Shown in pieces: positions 8,190 to 16,726 of a stretch of DNA of 64,000 nt (positions are counted from its first letter, which is position 1; the number at the start of each line of letters is the position of its first letter). The notes under the pieces were generated by a model. The model had not been told where the DNA came from and made no database searches. It was given only the letters and a program-made list of their open reading frames with translations. This stretch comes from Phycisphaerae bacterium RAS1. GTDB lineage: Bacteria; Planctomycetota; Phycisphaerae; UBA1845; Fen-1342. The position numbers were made by a program, and so were the translations under genes. The stretch spans positions 248,001 to 312,000 of the forward strand of contig SMLU01000001.1 of the NCBI GenBank assembly GCA_007859745.1, written 5' to 3'.

Positions 8190-9410
8190 TTGGCGGACAG
8201 CGCCGAAGATACACAGATTTCACGGCTGGTGGTAGAGCGGCAGTACGCCACCGACCAGGAAGTGAAGGCGGCCAGCGAGCAGCAGAAAAAACTGGCCGCG
8301 GGCGGGTCGCCGCGTCCGCTGGCCGACGTGCTGGTCGATCTCGGTTTCCTGACGCGCACGCAGCTCGGGCGGCTGATGGGGGCGAATGACGACTCGGGCG
8401 GACGGCCGGCGCAGCAGATTCCCGGCTACCAGATCCAGAAGAAGGTCGGGGCGGGCGCGATGGCGGTGGTCTACAAGGGGCGGCAGCTCAGCCTGAACCG
8501 CACGGTCGCGATCAAAATTCTCCCGAAGCGCATGAGCAAGAACGCCGAGTTCGTCGAGCGCTTCTACCGCGAGGGGCGGGCCGCGGCGCAGCTCAACCAC
8601 AACAACATCGTGCAGGCGATCGACGTCGGCGAGGCGGGCGGGTTTCACTACTTCGTGATGGAGTTCGTCGAAGGCTGCACGGTCTACGACGAGCTGGCTC
8701 AGAACCTGGTGTACGCCGAGAAAGAAGCCATCGGGATCATCACGCAGATTGCCAACGCCCTGTCGCACGCCCACGAGCGCGGCTTCATTCACCGCGACGT
8801 GAAGCCCAAGAACATCATGCTGACCAAGGAGCGCGTGGCGAAGCTGGCCGACATGGGTCTGGCGCGCGAAACCACCGATCTCGATGCGGCCATGGCCGAG
8901 GCCGGCCGGGCCTATGGCACCCCCTACTACATCAGCCCGGAGCAGATTCGCGGCGAGGTGGATATCGACGCGCGCGCCGATCTCTACTCGCTGGGCGCGA
9001 CGTTCTACCACATGGTGACCGGCCGCGTGCCGTTCGAGGGCGCCACGCCCTCCACCGTCATGCACAAGCATCTCAAGGAAGCCGTCACGCCGCCGGATCA
9101 TCTGAACACGCGCCTGACGGCCGGGTGCGGAGCGATGATCGAGAAGCTGTTGGCGAAGAACCGGGAGGAGCGCTATCCGAGCGCGCGCGAGCTGCTGGAG
9201 GACCTCGACCTGCTGGAGCACGGGCAGTCGCCGCGGTACGTCACCTCGACGCACATGGAACACAGCGCGTTCGAGCGGCTGGCCGCTGGCCGCGCGCTGG
9301 AGCCGGAGGCGCCGCCCCCGCCGCCGAGCACCAACAACACGTGGGTGGTGATTCTCTCGATCATCTGCGGGGTGAGCATTCTCATCAATATCGTGCAGGC
9401 GCTGGCGTAA
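8190..9410 (+). CDS. Membrane-anchored Ser/Thr protein kinase
   Basis: Encodes 406 residues and starts at TTG, preceded by AGGAAGG eight bases upstream. Residues 1-75 form a small domain resembling the N-terminal region of GspE/PilB-type ATPases (LADVLVDLGFLTRTQLGRLM). The kinase domain follows: GAGAMAVVYKG (glycine loop), VAIKIL (lysine), HRDVKPKNIM (catalytic loop near residue 200), ADMGLAR (DMG in place of the usual DFG) and GTPYYISPEQ (activation segment). A proline-rich linker leads to a C-terminal membrane segment (VVILSIICGVSILINIV), so the kinase domain should face the cytoplasm. There is no extracellular sensor domain. Confidence 0.9.
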   Translation: MADSAEDTQISRLVVERQYATDQEVKAASEQQKKLAAGGSPRPLADVLVDLGFLTRTQLGRLMGANDDSGGRPAQQIPGYQIQKKVGAGAMAVVYKGRQLSLNRTVAIKILPKRMSKNAEFVERFYREGRAAAQLNHNNIVQAIDVGEAGGFHYFVMEFVEGCTVYDELAQNLVYAEKEAIGIITQIANALSHAHERGFIHRDVKPKNIMLTKERVAKLADMGLARETTDLDAAMAEAGRAYGTPYYISPEQIRGEVDIDARADLYSLGATFYHMVTGRVPFEGATPSTVMHKHLKEAVTPPDHLNTRLTAGCGAMIEKLLAKNREERYPSARELLEDLDLLEHGQSPRYVTSTHMEHSAFERLAAGRALEPEAPPPPPSTNNTWVVILSIICGVSILINIVQALA

Positions 9411-9457
9411 CTCCGGCAGTGATCTGGTAGATAGAAGGTAGGCTGCACCCTACGCAT

Positions 9458-10645
9458 ATGGGCGATGAAATGAAGCTGGGCGACGTACTTCACCAGACAT
9501 CCGCCGTCTCCCTGCTGCGCCGCGCACTGCGCAGCGGACGCATGCCGCATGCCTACCTGTTCGACGGCCCCGAAGGCGTCGGCAAGGAGCGGGCCGCCCT
9601 CGCGCTCGCCGCGCGGCTTCTGTGCGAGGCGGAGCAGCCGGCGCCCGACGCCGACGCCTGCGGCGAATGCACGGCTTGCCGGCTGATGGCGGTGGGGAAC
9701 CACCCCGATTTTCACTTGGTCCACCGCGGGCTGCACAAGGTGCATCCAGAGCGCTCGGTTCGCGTCAGCAAGGGGCTGTTCCTGGTCGTCGATCTGATCC
9801 GCTACTTCGTCATCGAGCCGGCCGCCCGCACGCCGCAGCTTGGCCGCCGCCGCGTCTTTGTGATCCGTGACGCGGAGCGAATGAACGACGAAGCCCAGAA
9901 TGCGCTGCTCAAGACGCTGGAAGAGCCGCCGGGGGAGGCGTGTCTCGTTCTCATCACGTCCTCGGCGTCGCGGCTGCTGCCGACGATCCGCTCGCGCTGC
10001 CAGCGCGTGCCCTTCGGGGGGCTGCCGCGGACGTTCGTGGAGGCCGAATTGGCGCGGCAGTGCCGCGTGGATGCGGCCTCGGCGACGGCGCTGGCGGCGC
10101 TGGCCGATGGGCGGCTGGGAGCGGCGATTCGCTGGCAGCAGATGGGCGTGCTCGACGCACTGCGGGATCTCGCCGCGCTCGTACCTCAGTTCGAATCCGA
10201 CGCCCCGGACGCCGCCGCGACCCGGCTGGTCGAGATCGCGACGGCCCTGGGACAGCGGGCCAGCGGCGACGTGGCGCCGGACGACGACGACGAGGCGGCG
10301 GGCGAAGAGGCTGACGATGCGGACTCGCCTCGTAGCGGCCGCGGCAGCGCCAAGACGATCGCAACCGACGTCCTGCGCGACGCGCTCAAGTTGATTCTCA
10401 CGCTGGTCTCAGCCATCTATCGCGACGCACTGGTGGCGCAATCGGCCGCGGCAGAGCTTCGAAACCTGGCGGCATTCACGCGCCTGACCGACCGGCTCGC
10501 CGCGGAGTGGCCGCAGGAGCGGCTTGACGCAGCCGTGCGAGCGGCGGCGGAAGCGGAATCGATGCTGGACCGCAACGTCGCGGCCCAACTCGTCTGCGAA
10601 CGGCTTGTCTTGACGATCTCGGGGCGGGTGGCGGCGACGGCGTAG
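9458..10645 (+). CDS. holB: DNA polymerase III subunit delta' (clamp-loader component)
   Basis: About 395 residues. The AAA+ fold is visible: LFDGPEGVGKERAA (Walker-A-like), a zinc-binding cysteine group (CGECTAC) near residue 65, RRRVFVIRDAERMNDEAQNA (Walker B region), LLKTLEEPP and the sensor segment TSSASRLLPTIRSRCQ. These are typical of the HolB/DnaX group. An acidic stretch (DDDDEAAGEEADDADS, about residues 275-290) interrupts the C-terminal part and is probably a flexible linker. The ATG at 9458 lacks a good Shine-Dalgarno sequence; the ATG at 9470 is an alternative. Confidence 0.88.
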   Translation: MGDEMKLGDVLHQTSAVSLLRRALRSGRMPHAYLFDGPEGVGKERAALALAARLLCEAEQPAPDADACGECTACRLMAVGNHPDFHLVHRGLHKVHPERSVRVSKGLFLVVDLIRYFVIEPAARTPQLGRRRVFVIRDAERMNDEAQNALLKTLEEPPGEACLVLITSSASRLLPTIRSRCQRVPFGGLPRTFVEAELARQCRVDAASATALAALADGRLGAAIRWQQMGVLDALRDLAALVPQFESDAPDAAATRLVEIATALGQRASGDVAPDDDDEAAGEEADDADSPRSGRGSAKTIATDVLRDALKLILTLVSAIYRDALVAQSAAAELRNLAAFTRLTDRLAAEWPQERLDAAVRAAAEAESMLDRNVAAQLVCERLVLTISGRVAATA

Positions 10646-10660
10646 CAGCCCGCGCGGCGC

Positions 10661-11170
10661 TCAGTTGTTGAGGGCACCCTCGGCGATCCAGCGGCGGATC
10701 AGTTCTATCTGGGCGGCATCGAGCGGGGTTCGGTTCAGCGGCATGCGCGACCCGACCGGCGGGTCATCCTCGGAAACCTTGTGGTAAAGCAGGCTGTTGA
10801 GCGGATCGCCGGGGACGACGCGCGTCCAGTCCGGCGACTGTGAGCTGGGCTGATTGACCAGGCTGGCGTAGGCCTCTTCTTCGTTGAATCGGAGCGAGAT
10901 GCCCGAACGGTCGGCCAACCCGTTGCGCCGGTGGCATTCGAAGCAGCGAGCCGTGAAGAGCGGCACGAGATCGGCGGCAAACGAAATCCGCTGAGCGTCG
11001 TTCGAGCCGCCGGAATTTTCGTTCGTATTGCCGTTGGTGCTGTCGCTGGCGTCGCCGGCGAGCATGGTGCTCGGCGGAACACAGGAAATGAGCAGCAGCA
11101 GAGCCGCCGCGCTACTTCCGGCGCGCGTGCAGCGGCGCCGTTTCGACCCTGTCTGGCGCGTCTGCGGCAT
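10661..11170 (-). CDS. Cytochrome-c-like lipoprotein with single CxxCH heme motif
   Basis: Encodes 169 residues. After a basic start, AAALLLLISC forms a lipobox-ended signal peptide, then a low-complexity NGNTNENSGGSND spacer, then ADLVPLFTARCFECHRR with a CxxCH heme-binding motif near residue 80. The C-terminus (MPLNRTPLDAAQIELIRRWI) resembles planctomycete cytochrome domains found with DUF1549/DUF1553 proteins. It is probably an outer or periplasmic electron carrier or sensor. The frame is open upstream to 11437 but that part is a palindromic repeat, so the ATG at 11170 is used. It lies tail to tail with holB. Confidence 0.8.
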   Translation of the reverse strand: MPQTRQTGSKRRRCTRAGSSAAALLLLISCVPPSTMLAGDASDSTNGNTNENSGGSNDAQRISFAADLVPLFTARCFECHRRNGLADRSGISLRFNEEEAYASLVNQPSSQSPDWTRVVPGDPLNSLLYHKVSEDDPPVGSRMPLNRTPLDAAQIELIRRWIAEGALNN

Positions 11171-11252
11171 CCGACTTCTCCGCCGAGCTACCCTGTTCCT
11201 ATCGGACGATTGACGCCGTGGCGTGAGCCCGGGGTCGCCGCCCATCGGCATG

Positions 11253-11371
11253 TCCGAACCCGCTTCGCCAAGCGGCGGGGTGAGCTGCGCACGGCGAACG
11301 GCGTCGATCCACGATGAGCCGCCGCGAGCGCGCCCGGACGTCACCCCGCCGCTTGGCGCGGCGGGTTCGGA
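11253..11371. repeat. Palindromic repeat, family A
   Basis: Arms TCCGAACCCGCTTCGCCAAG and complement GGCGCGGCGGGTTCGGA are separated by a loop of about 50 bases. It sits in the 311-base gap between the divergent cytochrome-like and oligopeptidase genes. The remainder of the gap holds no gene. Confidence 0.9.
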
Positions 11372-11481
11372 CAGATGGGGACAGATGGGCCCGCCGAGAA
11401 GCGCGCCCTGTAAAGTCGGCGGACGCGTCGTTAACATGGGTTGTCCCTTTACCGACCGAAATCGACTGGAGAACCCTGCTC

Positions 11482-13584
11482 ATGCTGCGCAAGCCCTTCC
11501 TGGCCATCTCGCTGGTCGTGATTTCGTTCCAGGCAATCGCCGAAATGAAACCGCCCGTGGCGCCGGTCGCGGCAAAGGAGTTCAGCGAGCACGGCTCGAA
11601 GCGCGTCGACAACTACTACTGGCTGCGGCAGCGCGACAATCCCGAGGTCATCACCTACCTCGAAGCGGAAAACGCCTACGCCGACGAAATGCTGAAGCAC
11701 ACGGCTGCGCTTCAGGAGAAGCTCTATCAGGAAATGAAGGGCCGCATCAAGGAGACCGACCTGAGCGTGCCGGTGCGGCGCGACGAATTCTACTACTACA
11801 CGCGCACCTTCGAAGGCAAGCAGTATTCCGTCTCCTGCCGCAAAAAGGGCGGCCTCGACGCCGCCGAAGAGGTGATCCTCGATCAGAACGAGCTGGCGGC
11901 CGGGAAGAGCTACTTCCGGCTGGGCGGCAGCGAAGTCAGCCCGAATCACCAGTTGCTGGCCTACTCGACCGACACCAACGGCAGCGAGGTCTACACGCTG
12001 GTCGTCAAGGACCTTGCGACCGGCAAGCTGTTGGCTGACGAGATCCCGAACACGTACTACGGGACCGAGTGGGGCAACGACAACAAGACGCTGTTCTACA
12101 CGACGCTGGACGCCGCCAAGCGGCCATACAAGCTCTGGCGGCATGTGCTCGGCACGGCGACGGCGCAGGACGTGTGCGTTCACGAGGAGAAGGATGAGAC
12201 GTTCTCGGTCGGCGTCGGAAAAACGCGCAGCCGAAAATTCCTGCTGCTGACGCTGCACAGCACGATGACGACCGAGGTGCGTTTCCTTGATGCGGATCAG
12301 CCGGGCGGGGCGTTCGCCGTGATCCAGCCGCGGACGAAGGACCTCGAGTACAGCGTCGATCATCGCGACGGCAGTTTCTACATCGTCACGAATGATTCGG
12401 CCCGGAATTTCCGGGTGATGACGGCGCCGATCGAGCATCCCGGCAAAGAGAACTGGAAGGAGCTGATCTCGCATCGGCCCAGCGTGAAGGTCGAGGACGT
12501 TGATCTCTTCGCCAGGTGGCTGGTGGTGCACGAGCGTGATCAGGGGCTCAAAAAGCTCTACGTGCGCAACCTCGAATCCGGCAAGGACCACTACGTCGAC
12601 TTCAACGAGGCGGTTTACACCTACTTCGCCGGCGGCAACGAGGAGTTCAACACGAACATGCTGCGCTTCACGTTCTCGTCGATGACCACGCCGCCGTCGG
12701 TCTACGACTACAACATGGAGACGCACAGCCGCGAATTGCTGAAGCAGGAGGAAGTGCTGGGCGGTTTCGACGCCAGCCGCTACACGTCGGAGCGGATTTT
12801 CGCCAAGGCGCCCGACGGGACGAACGTCCCGATGTCGCTGGTCTACCGCAAGGGGATGCAGCGCGACGGGAAGAACCCGACGCTGCTCTATGGCTACGGT
12901 TCCTACGGCGCGCCGATGGACCCGGGCTTCTCCTCCGGCCGCGTCAGCCTGCTGGATCGCGGGTTCATCTACGCCTTGGCGCACATTCGCGGCGGCGGCG
13001 ACATCGGCCGGCCGTGGTACGAGGACGGCAAGCTCCTGAAGAAAAAGAACACGTTCACCGATTTCATCGCGTGCGGCGAGCACCTCGTGGCCGAGAAGTA
13101 CACCAACCCGGGCAGGCTGGCGATCATGGGCGGCAGCGCCGGCGGATTGCTGATGGGCGCGGTGACGAACATGCGGCCGGACCTGTTCAAGGCGGTCGTG
13201 GCGCAGGTGCCTTTCGTGGACGTGATCAACACCATGCTCGACGCGAGCATTCCGCTGACCACGCTGGAGTACGACGAGTGGGGCAATCCGAACGACAAGG
13301 CGTACTACGACTACATGCTGAGCTATTCGCCATATGACAACGTCGCGAAGAAGCCCTATCCGAATCTGCTGATCCGGGCCGGACTGAACGACCCGCGCGT
13401 CGCGTACTGGGAGCCGGCCAAGTGGTGCGCCAAGCTGCGGGCGATGAAAACCGACGACAACCTGCTGCTGCTGAAGACCAACATGGGCGCCGGCCATGGC
13501 GGGGCGTCGGGCCGCTTCGACCGGCTGCGCGAGGTGGCGCTGGACTATGCGTTCATTCTGGATCGCGTGGGAATCACGGAGTAG
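11482..13584 (+). CDS. ptrB: Oligopeptidase B (S9A serine peptidase), exported form
   Basis: Encodes 700 residues. An N-terminal signal peptide (LRKPFLAISLVVISFQAIA) suggests a periplasmic location, whereas the classical enzyme is cytosolic. The beta-propeller region begins RVDNYYWLRQRDNPEV. The hydrolase domain has the nucleophile motif GGSAGG (serine near residue 551), GLNDPRVAYWEPAKW (catalytic Asp near 636) and GAGHGGASGR (catalytic His near 671). The family cleaves short peptides after basic residues. GGAGAA upstream supports the ATG at 11482. An antisense open frame covers much of this gene and the next and is not considered coding. Confidence 0.93.
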   Translation: MLRKPFLAISLVVISFQAIAEMKPPVAPVAAKEFSEHGSKRVDNYYWLRQRDNPEVITYLEAENAYADEMLKHTAALQEKLYQEMKGRIKETDLSVPVRRDEFYYYTRTFEGKQYSVSCRKKGGLDAAEEVILDQNELAAGKSYFRLGGSEVSPNHQLLAYSTDTNGSEVYTLVVKDLATGKLLADEIPNTYYGTEWGNDNKTLFYTTLDAAKRPYKLWRHVLGTATAQDVCVHEEKDETFSVGVGKTRSRKFLLLTLHSTMTTEVRFLDADQPGGAFAVIQPRTKDLEYSVDHRDGSFYIVTNDSARNFRVMTAPIEHPGKENWKELISHRPSVKVEDVDLFARWLVVHERDQGLKKLYVRNLESGKDHYVDFNEAVYTYFAGGNEEFNTNMLRFTFSSMTTPPSVYDYNMETHSRELLKQEEVLGGFDASRYTSERIFAKAPDGTNVPMSLVYRKGMQRDGKNPTLLYGYGSYGAPMDPGFSSGRVSLLDRGFIYALAHIRGGGDIGRPWYEDGKLLKKKNTFTDFIACGEHLVAEKYTNPGRLAIMGGSAGGLLMGAVTNMRPDLFKAVVAQVPFVDVINTMLDASIPLTTLEYDEWGNPNDKAYYDYMLSYSPYDNVAKKPYPNLLIRAGLNDPRVAYWEPAKWCAKLRAMKTDDNLLLLKTNMGAGHGGASGRFDRLREVALDYAFILDRVGITE

Positions 13585-13596
13585 CGGCGCGCCAAA

Positions 13597-15705
13597 GTGA
13601 ATCAGCGGTCGCGAAAAAGCCGGCCCTCGCCCGTCGCACCGCCGGTCGCGCCGCCGGGTGCTTCGACGCAGCGTCTGCTCCGGGTCGCGATGGACCTGGC
13701 GGGTGAGAACCAGCTCGAACCGCTCGTTGCTCGTCTGTGCACGATCGTTTCGGCCTCGGGCGGCGTGGCCTGCGGCGTCATCGTCAACGACGACGAGCGC
13801 GACCTGGCCCACATCCTGTATTCCGCCGTCGACGCGCCCGGTGCGTGCGCACGAGAATCGGTCAGCCAGCGATTGCCGGAGCTGCGCGACGTGGCCGGCG
13901 CCGTGGATCGCGACCTGCAAAGCTGGCGGCCGCTGCCCTTCCTCGCGGAGCTGCATCGCCGCGGGGCGCGCCGGTTCGATGCGTTCCCGCTCACGATCGC
14001 CGAGCGCGCGTTCGGCTCGTTTTTCGTGGTTACAGCAACCGGCCAGCCGCTCGCCGACGAGGAGCGTTCCTTTTACTCCCGGCTGGCCGTGCTGGCGGCG
14101 CCGATCGCCTGGAACTGCGTTTCGACTGAGCGATTCTCGCGCGGCGACCGGCGGCGCGATTCGCTGATCGAGCTGATGCGCTCGCTGAATACGACCTTGC
14201 GGCCGGAGGCGGTGATCGATTCGGCGTGCAAGGCGCTGCGCGGCCTGGAGGCGCACGCGTCGAGCGCCATCATGCTGATCGAGCCGGATGGGCGTCACTT
14301 TCGAAACTACCGCCTGGCCGACGACGTCGAATCCGGCGCCGCCGAGATGCACGCCGTGGACGGTTCGGCGGTCGAGCGCATCGCGCAACTGGGCGCGACC
14401 TATCAATCGGACGATCTGCGCGCGGCGCGCGCGTTCGCGCATGACGAGCGGCTGCTGGCGGACGGCGTGCGGCGCTACGTGGCGACGCCGCTGCAGGCCC
14501 GCTCGCGGCTGCTGGGGGCGCTGCTCATCGCATCGACCGATCCGCACCCGGCGCGGCGCATTGACCTGTGGCTGTTCGACAACATCGCCATTCAACTGGG
14601 GCTGGCGATCGACAACGCCGTGCAGCACGAGCAGGTGCGCCAGCTCTCGGACAAGCTGCGGCAGCAGAACGTCTATCTTCGCGAGGAGATTCAGAGCGAG
14701 CACGATTTCGGCGAGATGATCGGTGAATCGCCGGCCATGCGGCGTCTGCATGAGAGCGTCAGCCGCGTCGCCGCCACGCCCGCGATCGTGCTGGTGACGG
14801 GCGAGACGGGCGCGGGCAAGGAGCTGGTCGCGCGGGCCATTCACGCCGCCAGCCCGCGCTGCCACCAGCCCATGGTCAAGGTGAATTGCGCCGCGATCCC
14901 CGAGGGCACGGTGGAAAGCGAGCTGTTCGGACATGAGCGCGGGGCGTTCACGTCCGCCGTCGAGCGCCGCATCGGCCGCTTCGAGCTCGCCAGCGACGGC
15001 ACACTCTTTCTAGACGAGATCGGCGAACTTCCCGCCGCCGTGCAGGCCAAGCTGCTGCGCGTGCTGCAGGACGGCGACTTCGAGCGCGTCGGCGGCAGCC
15101 GCACGCTGCACACCCATGCGCGCGTCATCGCGGCGACCAACCGCAATCTGCTGGCGGCGTGCGACGCGGGCACGTTTCGGCGCGACCTGTACTACCGGCT
15201 GAACGTCTTTCCGATTCACGTGCCGTCGCTGAGCGAGCGGCGCGAGGACATTCCGCTGCTGGTGCAGGCGTTCGTCGGGCAGTTTTCACGGCGGATGGGT
15301 AAACGGGTGGAGTCGATCGCGCCCGAGTCGCTGGCGTCGCTCATGGAACGCGACTGGCCGGGAAATATCCGCGAACTGAAGCACGTGATTGAGCGAGCCA
15401 TGATTCTCTGTGACGGGACTGTGCTGGCGGTGGAGGACGCGCCGCGCCGGACGCCGGCTGCCTCGCCGGTTGCGATGTATGCCCCGAGGGTTGAGACGGC
15501 GACAGCGGCGCCGTTCCTGCTCCCGGCCGCGGCCCCGGCCGGAATCTCTGACCTGTCGCTGAACTCCGTGCAGGCCGAGCACATCCGCCGCGTGCTGATC
15601 CAGACGCGTTGGCGGATCGACGGCCCGCGCGGCGCCGCGCGCATACTGGGATTGAAGCCCTCAACGCTTCGTTTTCGAATGAAGCGCCTGGGAATCGAGC
15701 GCTGA
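13597..15705 (+). CDS. GAF-domain sigma-54-dependent transcriptional activator (FhlA-like)
   Basis: About 702 residues. Residues 25-160 and 185-345 look like two GAF-type sensor regions. The AAA+ domain then shows GETGAGKE (Walker A, near residue 408), LFGHERGAFTSA (the sigma-54 loop, GAFTSA in place of GAFTGA), GTLFLDEIGELP (Walker B) and RDLYYRLNVFPIHVP. The C-terminus has RDWPGNIRELKHVIERAM and a Fis-like helix-turn-helix (RGAARILGLKPSTLRFRM). Such regulators bind upstream sites and activate sigma-54 promoters on sensing a small molecule. It starts at GTG 13597, twelve bases after the peptidase stop, so the two may be co-transcribed. Confidence 0.9.
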   Translation: MNQRSRKSRPSPVAPPVAPPGASTQRLLRVAMDLAGENQLEPLVARLCTIVSASGGVACGVIVNDDERDLAHILYSAVDAPGACARESVSQRLPELRDVAGAVDRDLQSWRPLPFLAELHRRGARRFDAFPLTIAERAFGSFFVVTATGQPLADEERSFYSRLAVLAAPIAWNCVSTERFSRGDRRRDSLIELMRSLNTTLRPEAVIDSACKALRGLEAHASSAIMLIEPDGRHFRNYRLADDVESGAAEMHAVDGSAVERIAQLGATYQSDDLRAARAFAHDERLLADGVRRYVATPLQARSRLLGALLIASTDPHPARRIDLWLFDNIAIQLGLAIDNAVQHEQVRQLSDKLRQQNVYLREEIQSEHDFGEMIGESPAMRRLHESVSRVAATPAIVLVTGETGAGKELVARAIHAASPRCHQPMVKVNCAAIPEGTVESELFGHERGAFTSAVERRIGRFELASDGTLFLDEIGELPAAVQAKLLRVLQDGDFERVGGSRTLHTHARVIAATNRNLLAACDAGTFRRDLYYRLNVFPIHVPSLSERREDIPLLVQAFVGQFSRRMGKRVESIAPESLASLMERDWPGNIRELKHVIERAMILCDGTVLAVEDAPRRTPAASPVAMYAPRVETATAAPFLLPAAAPAGISDLSLNSVQAEHIRRVLIQTRWRIDGPRGAARILGLKPSTLRFRMKRLGIER

Positions 15706-15750
15706 GCGGCTCGCCGCGCGGACCATCCCGAGCGCCCACCCGCGGGCGGT

Positions 15751-15756
15751 TATACT
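15751..15756 (+). promoter_or_regulatory. Possible -10 element upstream of nadK
   Basis: TATACT is a good match to a -10 hexamer in GC-rich surroundings. No convincing -35 is visible 16-18 bases upstream. If used, transcription would begin near 15763, which argues against a GTG start for nadK at 15764. Confidence 0.3.
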
Positions 15757-15847
15757 ACGTGAAGTGTCACGATCGCCATGGCTCACAATCCCGCGCCCCG
15801 AGGACGGCCCCGAAACGGCGCCAGGACTAACAGGACCGCCTGAACGC

Positions 15848-16681
15848 ATGACGCGCGTCGCCATCATCGGCTCGCCCAGCAAACCGCACACGCCCGAGAA
15901 GCTCGCGCGCCTGCTGCAGTTCCTGAAAGGCCGGGCTGAGGTCGTCTTCGCCGAACGCACCTACGACGCCGGCGGCCTCCCGGCCGCGCGGCCCGATCTC
16001 GTCATTGTGCTCGGCGGCGACGGCACGCTCATTTCCGCCGTTCATGCGCTCGGCCAGGCGCAGGCGCCGATCATCGGCATCAACCTGGGCAAGCTCGGAT
16101 ACCTGACCGATTTCACGGTCGAAGATGTGGAGCACTACGCCGCCGAGCTGCTCAGTTCGTCGCCGCCCGTGACCCGCCGGCTGATGCTGGCCGTCAGCGT
16201 CGAGCACAACGGCAGCAGCTTCGTCTCGCCGGCGGCCAACGACTGCGTGGTTCTGGCCGGGCCGCCCTTCCGCATTGTGGATCTCGAAGTCCGCGTCGAC
16301 GGCGACGAGGTGGCCCAGATTCGCGGCGACGGTCTGATCGTCGCCACGCCGACCGGTTCGACAGCCCACAACCTCTCCGCGGGCGGACCAATCCTGGAGC
16401 CGACGGCTGAGTCGTTCGTCCTGACGCCCATGTGCCCGCACGCGCTGACGTTCCGGCCGGTCGTTCTCGACGCTCGCCGGGAAATCGCGATCCGCATCAA
16501 TGATTCCAACGAAAGCACGAACGCGGTCGTCGACGGGCGCATCGTCCACGCGCTTCAGCCCGGCGACCGGGTCGTGATCCGCCGCTACCCGGCGGACTTT
16601 CTGCTCGTCCGGCACCCGCGGCACAGCGCTTGGTCGACGCTGCGGCGAAAGCTGATGTGGGGCGCCCCGCCGGAACGATGA
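15848..16681 (+). CDS. nadK: NAD kinase
   Basis: Phosphorylates NAD to NADP. The protein has 277 residues. The diagnostic GGDGT is near residue 56 within LVIVLGGDGTLISAVHALG, followed by GINLGKLGYLTDF and RGDGLIVATPTGSTAHNLSAGGP, which holds the conserved NAD- and metal-binding segment. The C-terminal beta-domain is complete. The ATG at 15848 gives the usual family start (TRVAIIGSPSK); an in-frame GTG at 15764 would add 28 residues without family resemblance. It is convergent with polA. Confidence 0.93.
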   Translation: MTRVAIIGSPSKPHTPEKLARLLQFLKGRAEVVFAERTYDAGGLPAARPDLVIVLGGDGTLISAVHALGQAQAPIIGINLGKLGYLTDFTVEDVEHYAAELLSSSPPVTRRLMLAVSVEHNGSSFVSPAANDCVVLAGPPFRIVDLEVRVDGDEVAQIRGDGLIVATPTGSTAHNLSAGGPILEPTAESFVLTPMCPHALTFRPVVLDARREIAIRINDSNESTNAVVDGRIVHALQPGDRVVIRRYPADFLLVRHPRHSAWSTLRRKLMWGAPPER

Positions 16682-16726
16682 AGGGGCGGCGCTCGCCCGC
16701 GCGGAGCATCTTCGGCCGACGCAAAG

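Noticed and set aside
11171-11437. Longer start for the cytochrome-like lipoprotein
   Set aside because: The extension reads through a family A repeat and would bury the signal peptide.
11449-14934. Antisense open frame of 1161 codons over the peptidase and sigma-54 regulator
   Set aside because: It is the complement of two genes with clear motifs; high GC removes stops in antisense frames. The composition (many His, Arg, Gln) is that of a shadow frame.
15764-15847. GTG start for nadK at 15764
   Set aside because: It coincides with the expected transcription start of a TATACT -10 element and adds residues outside the family.
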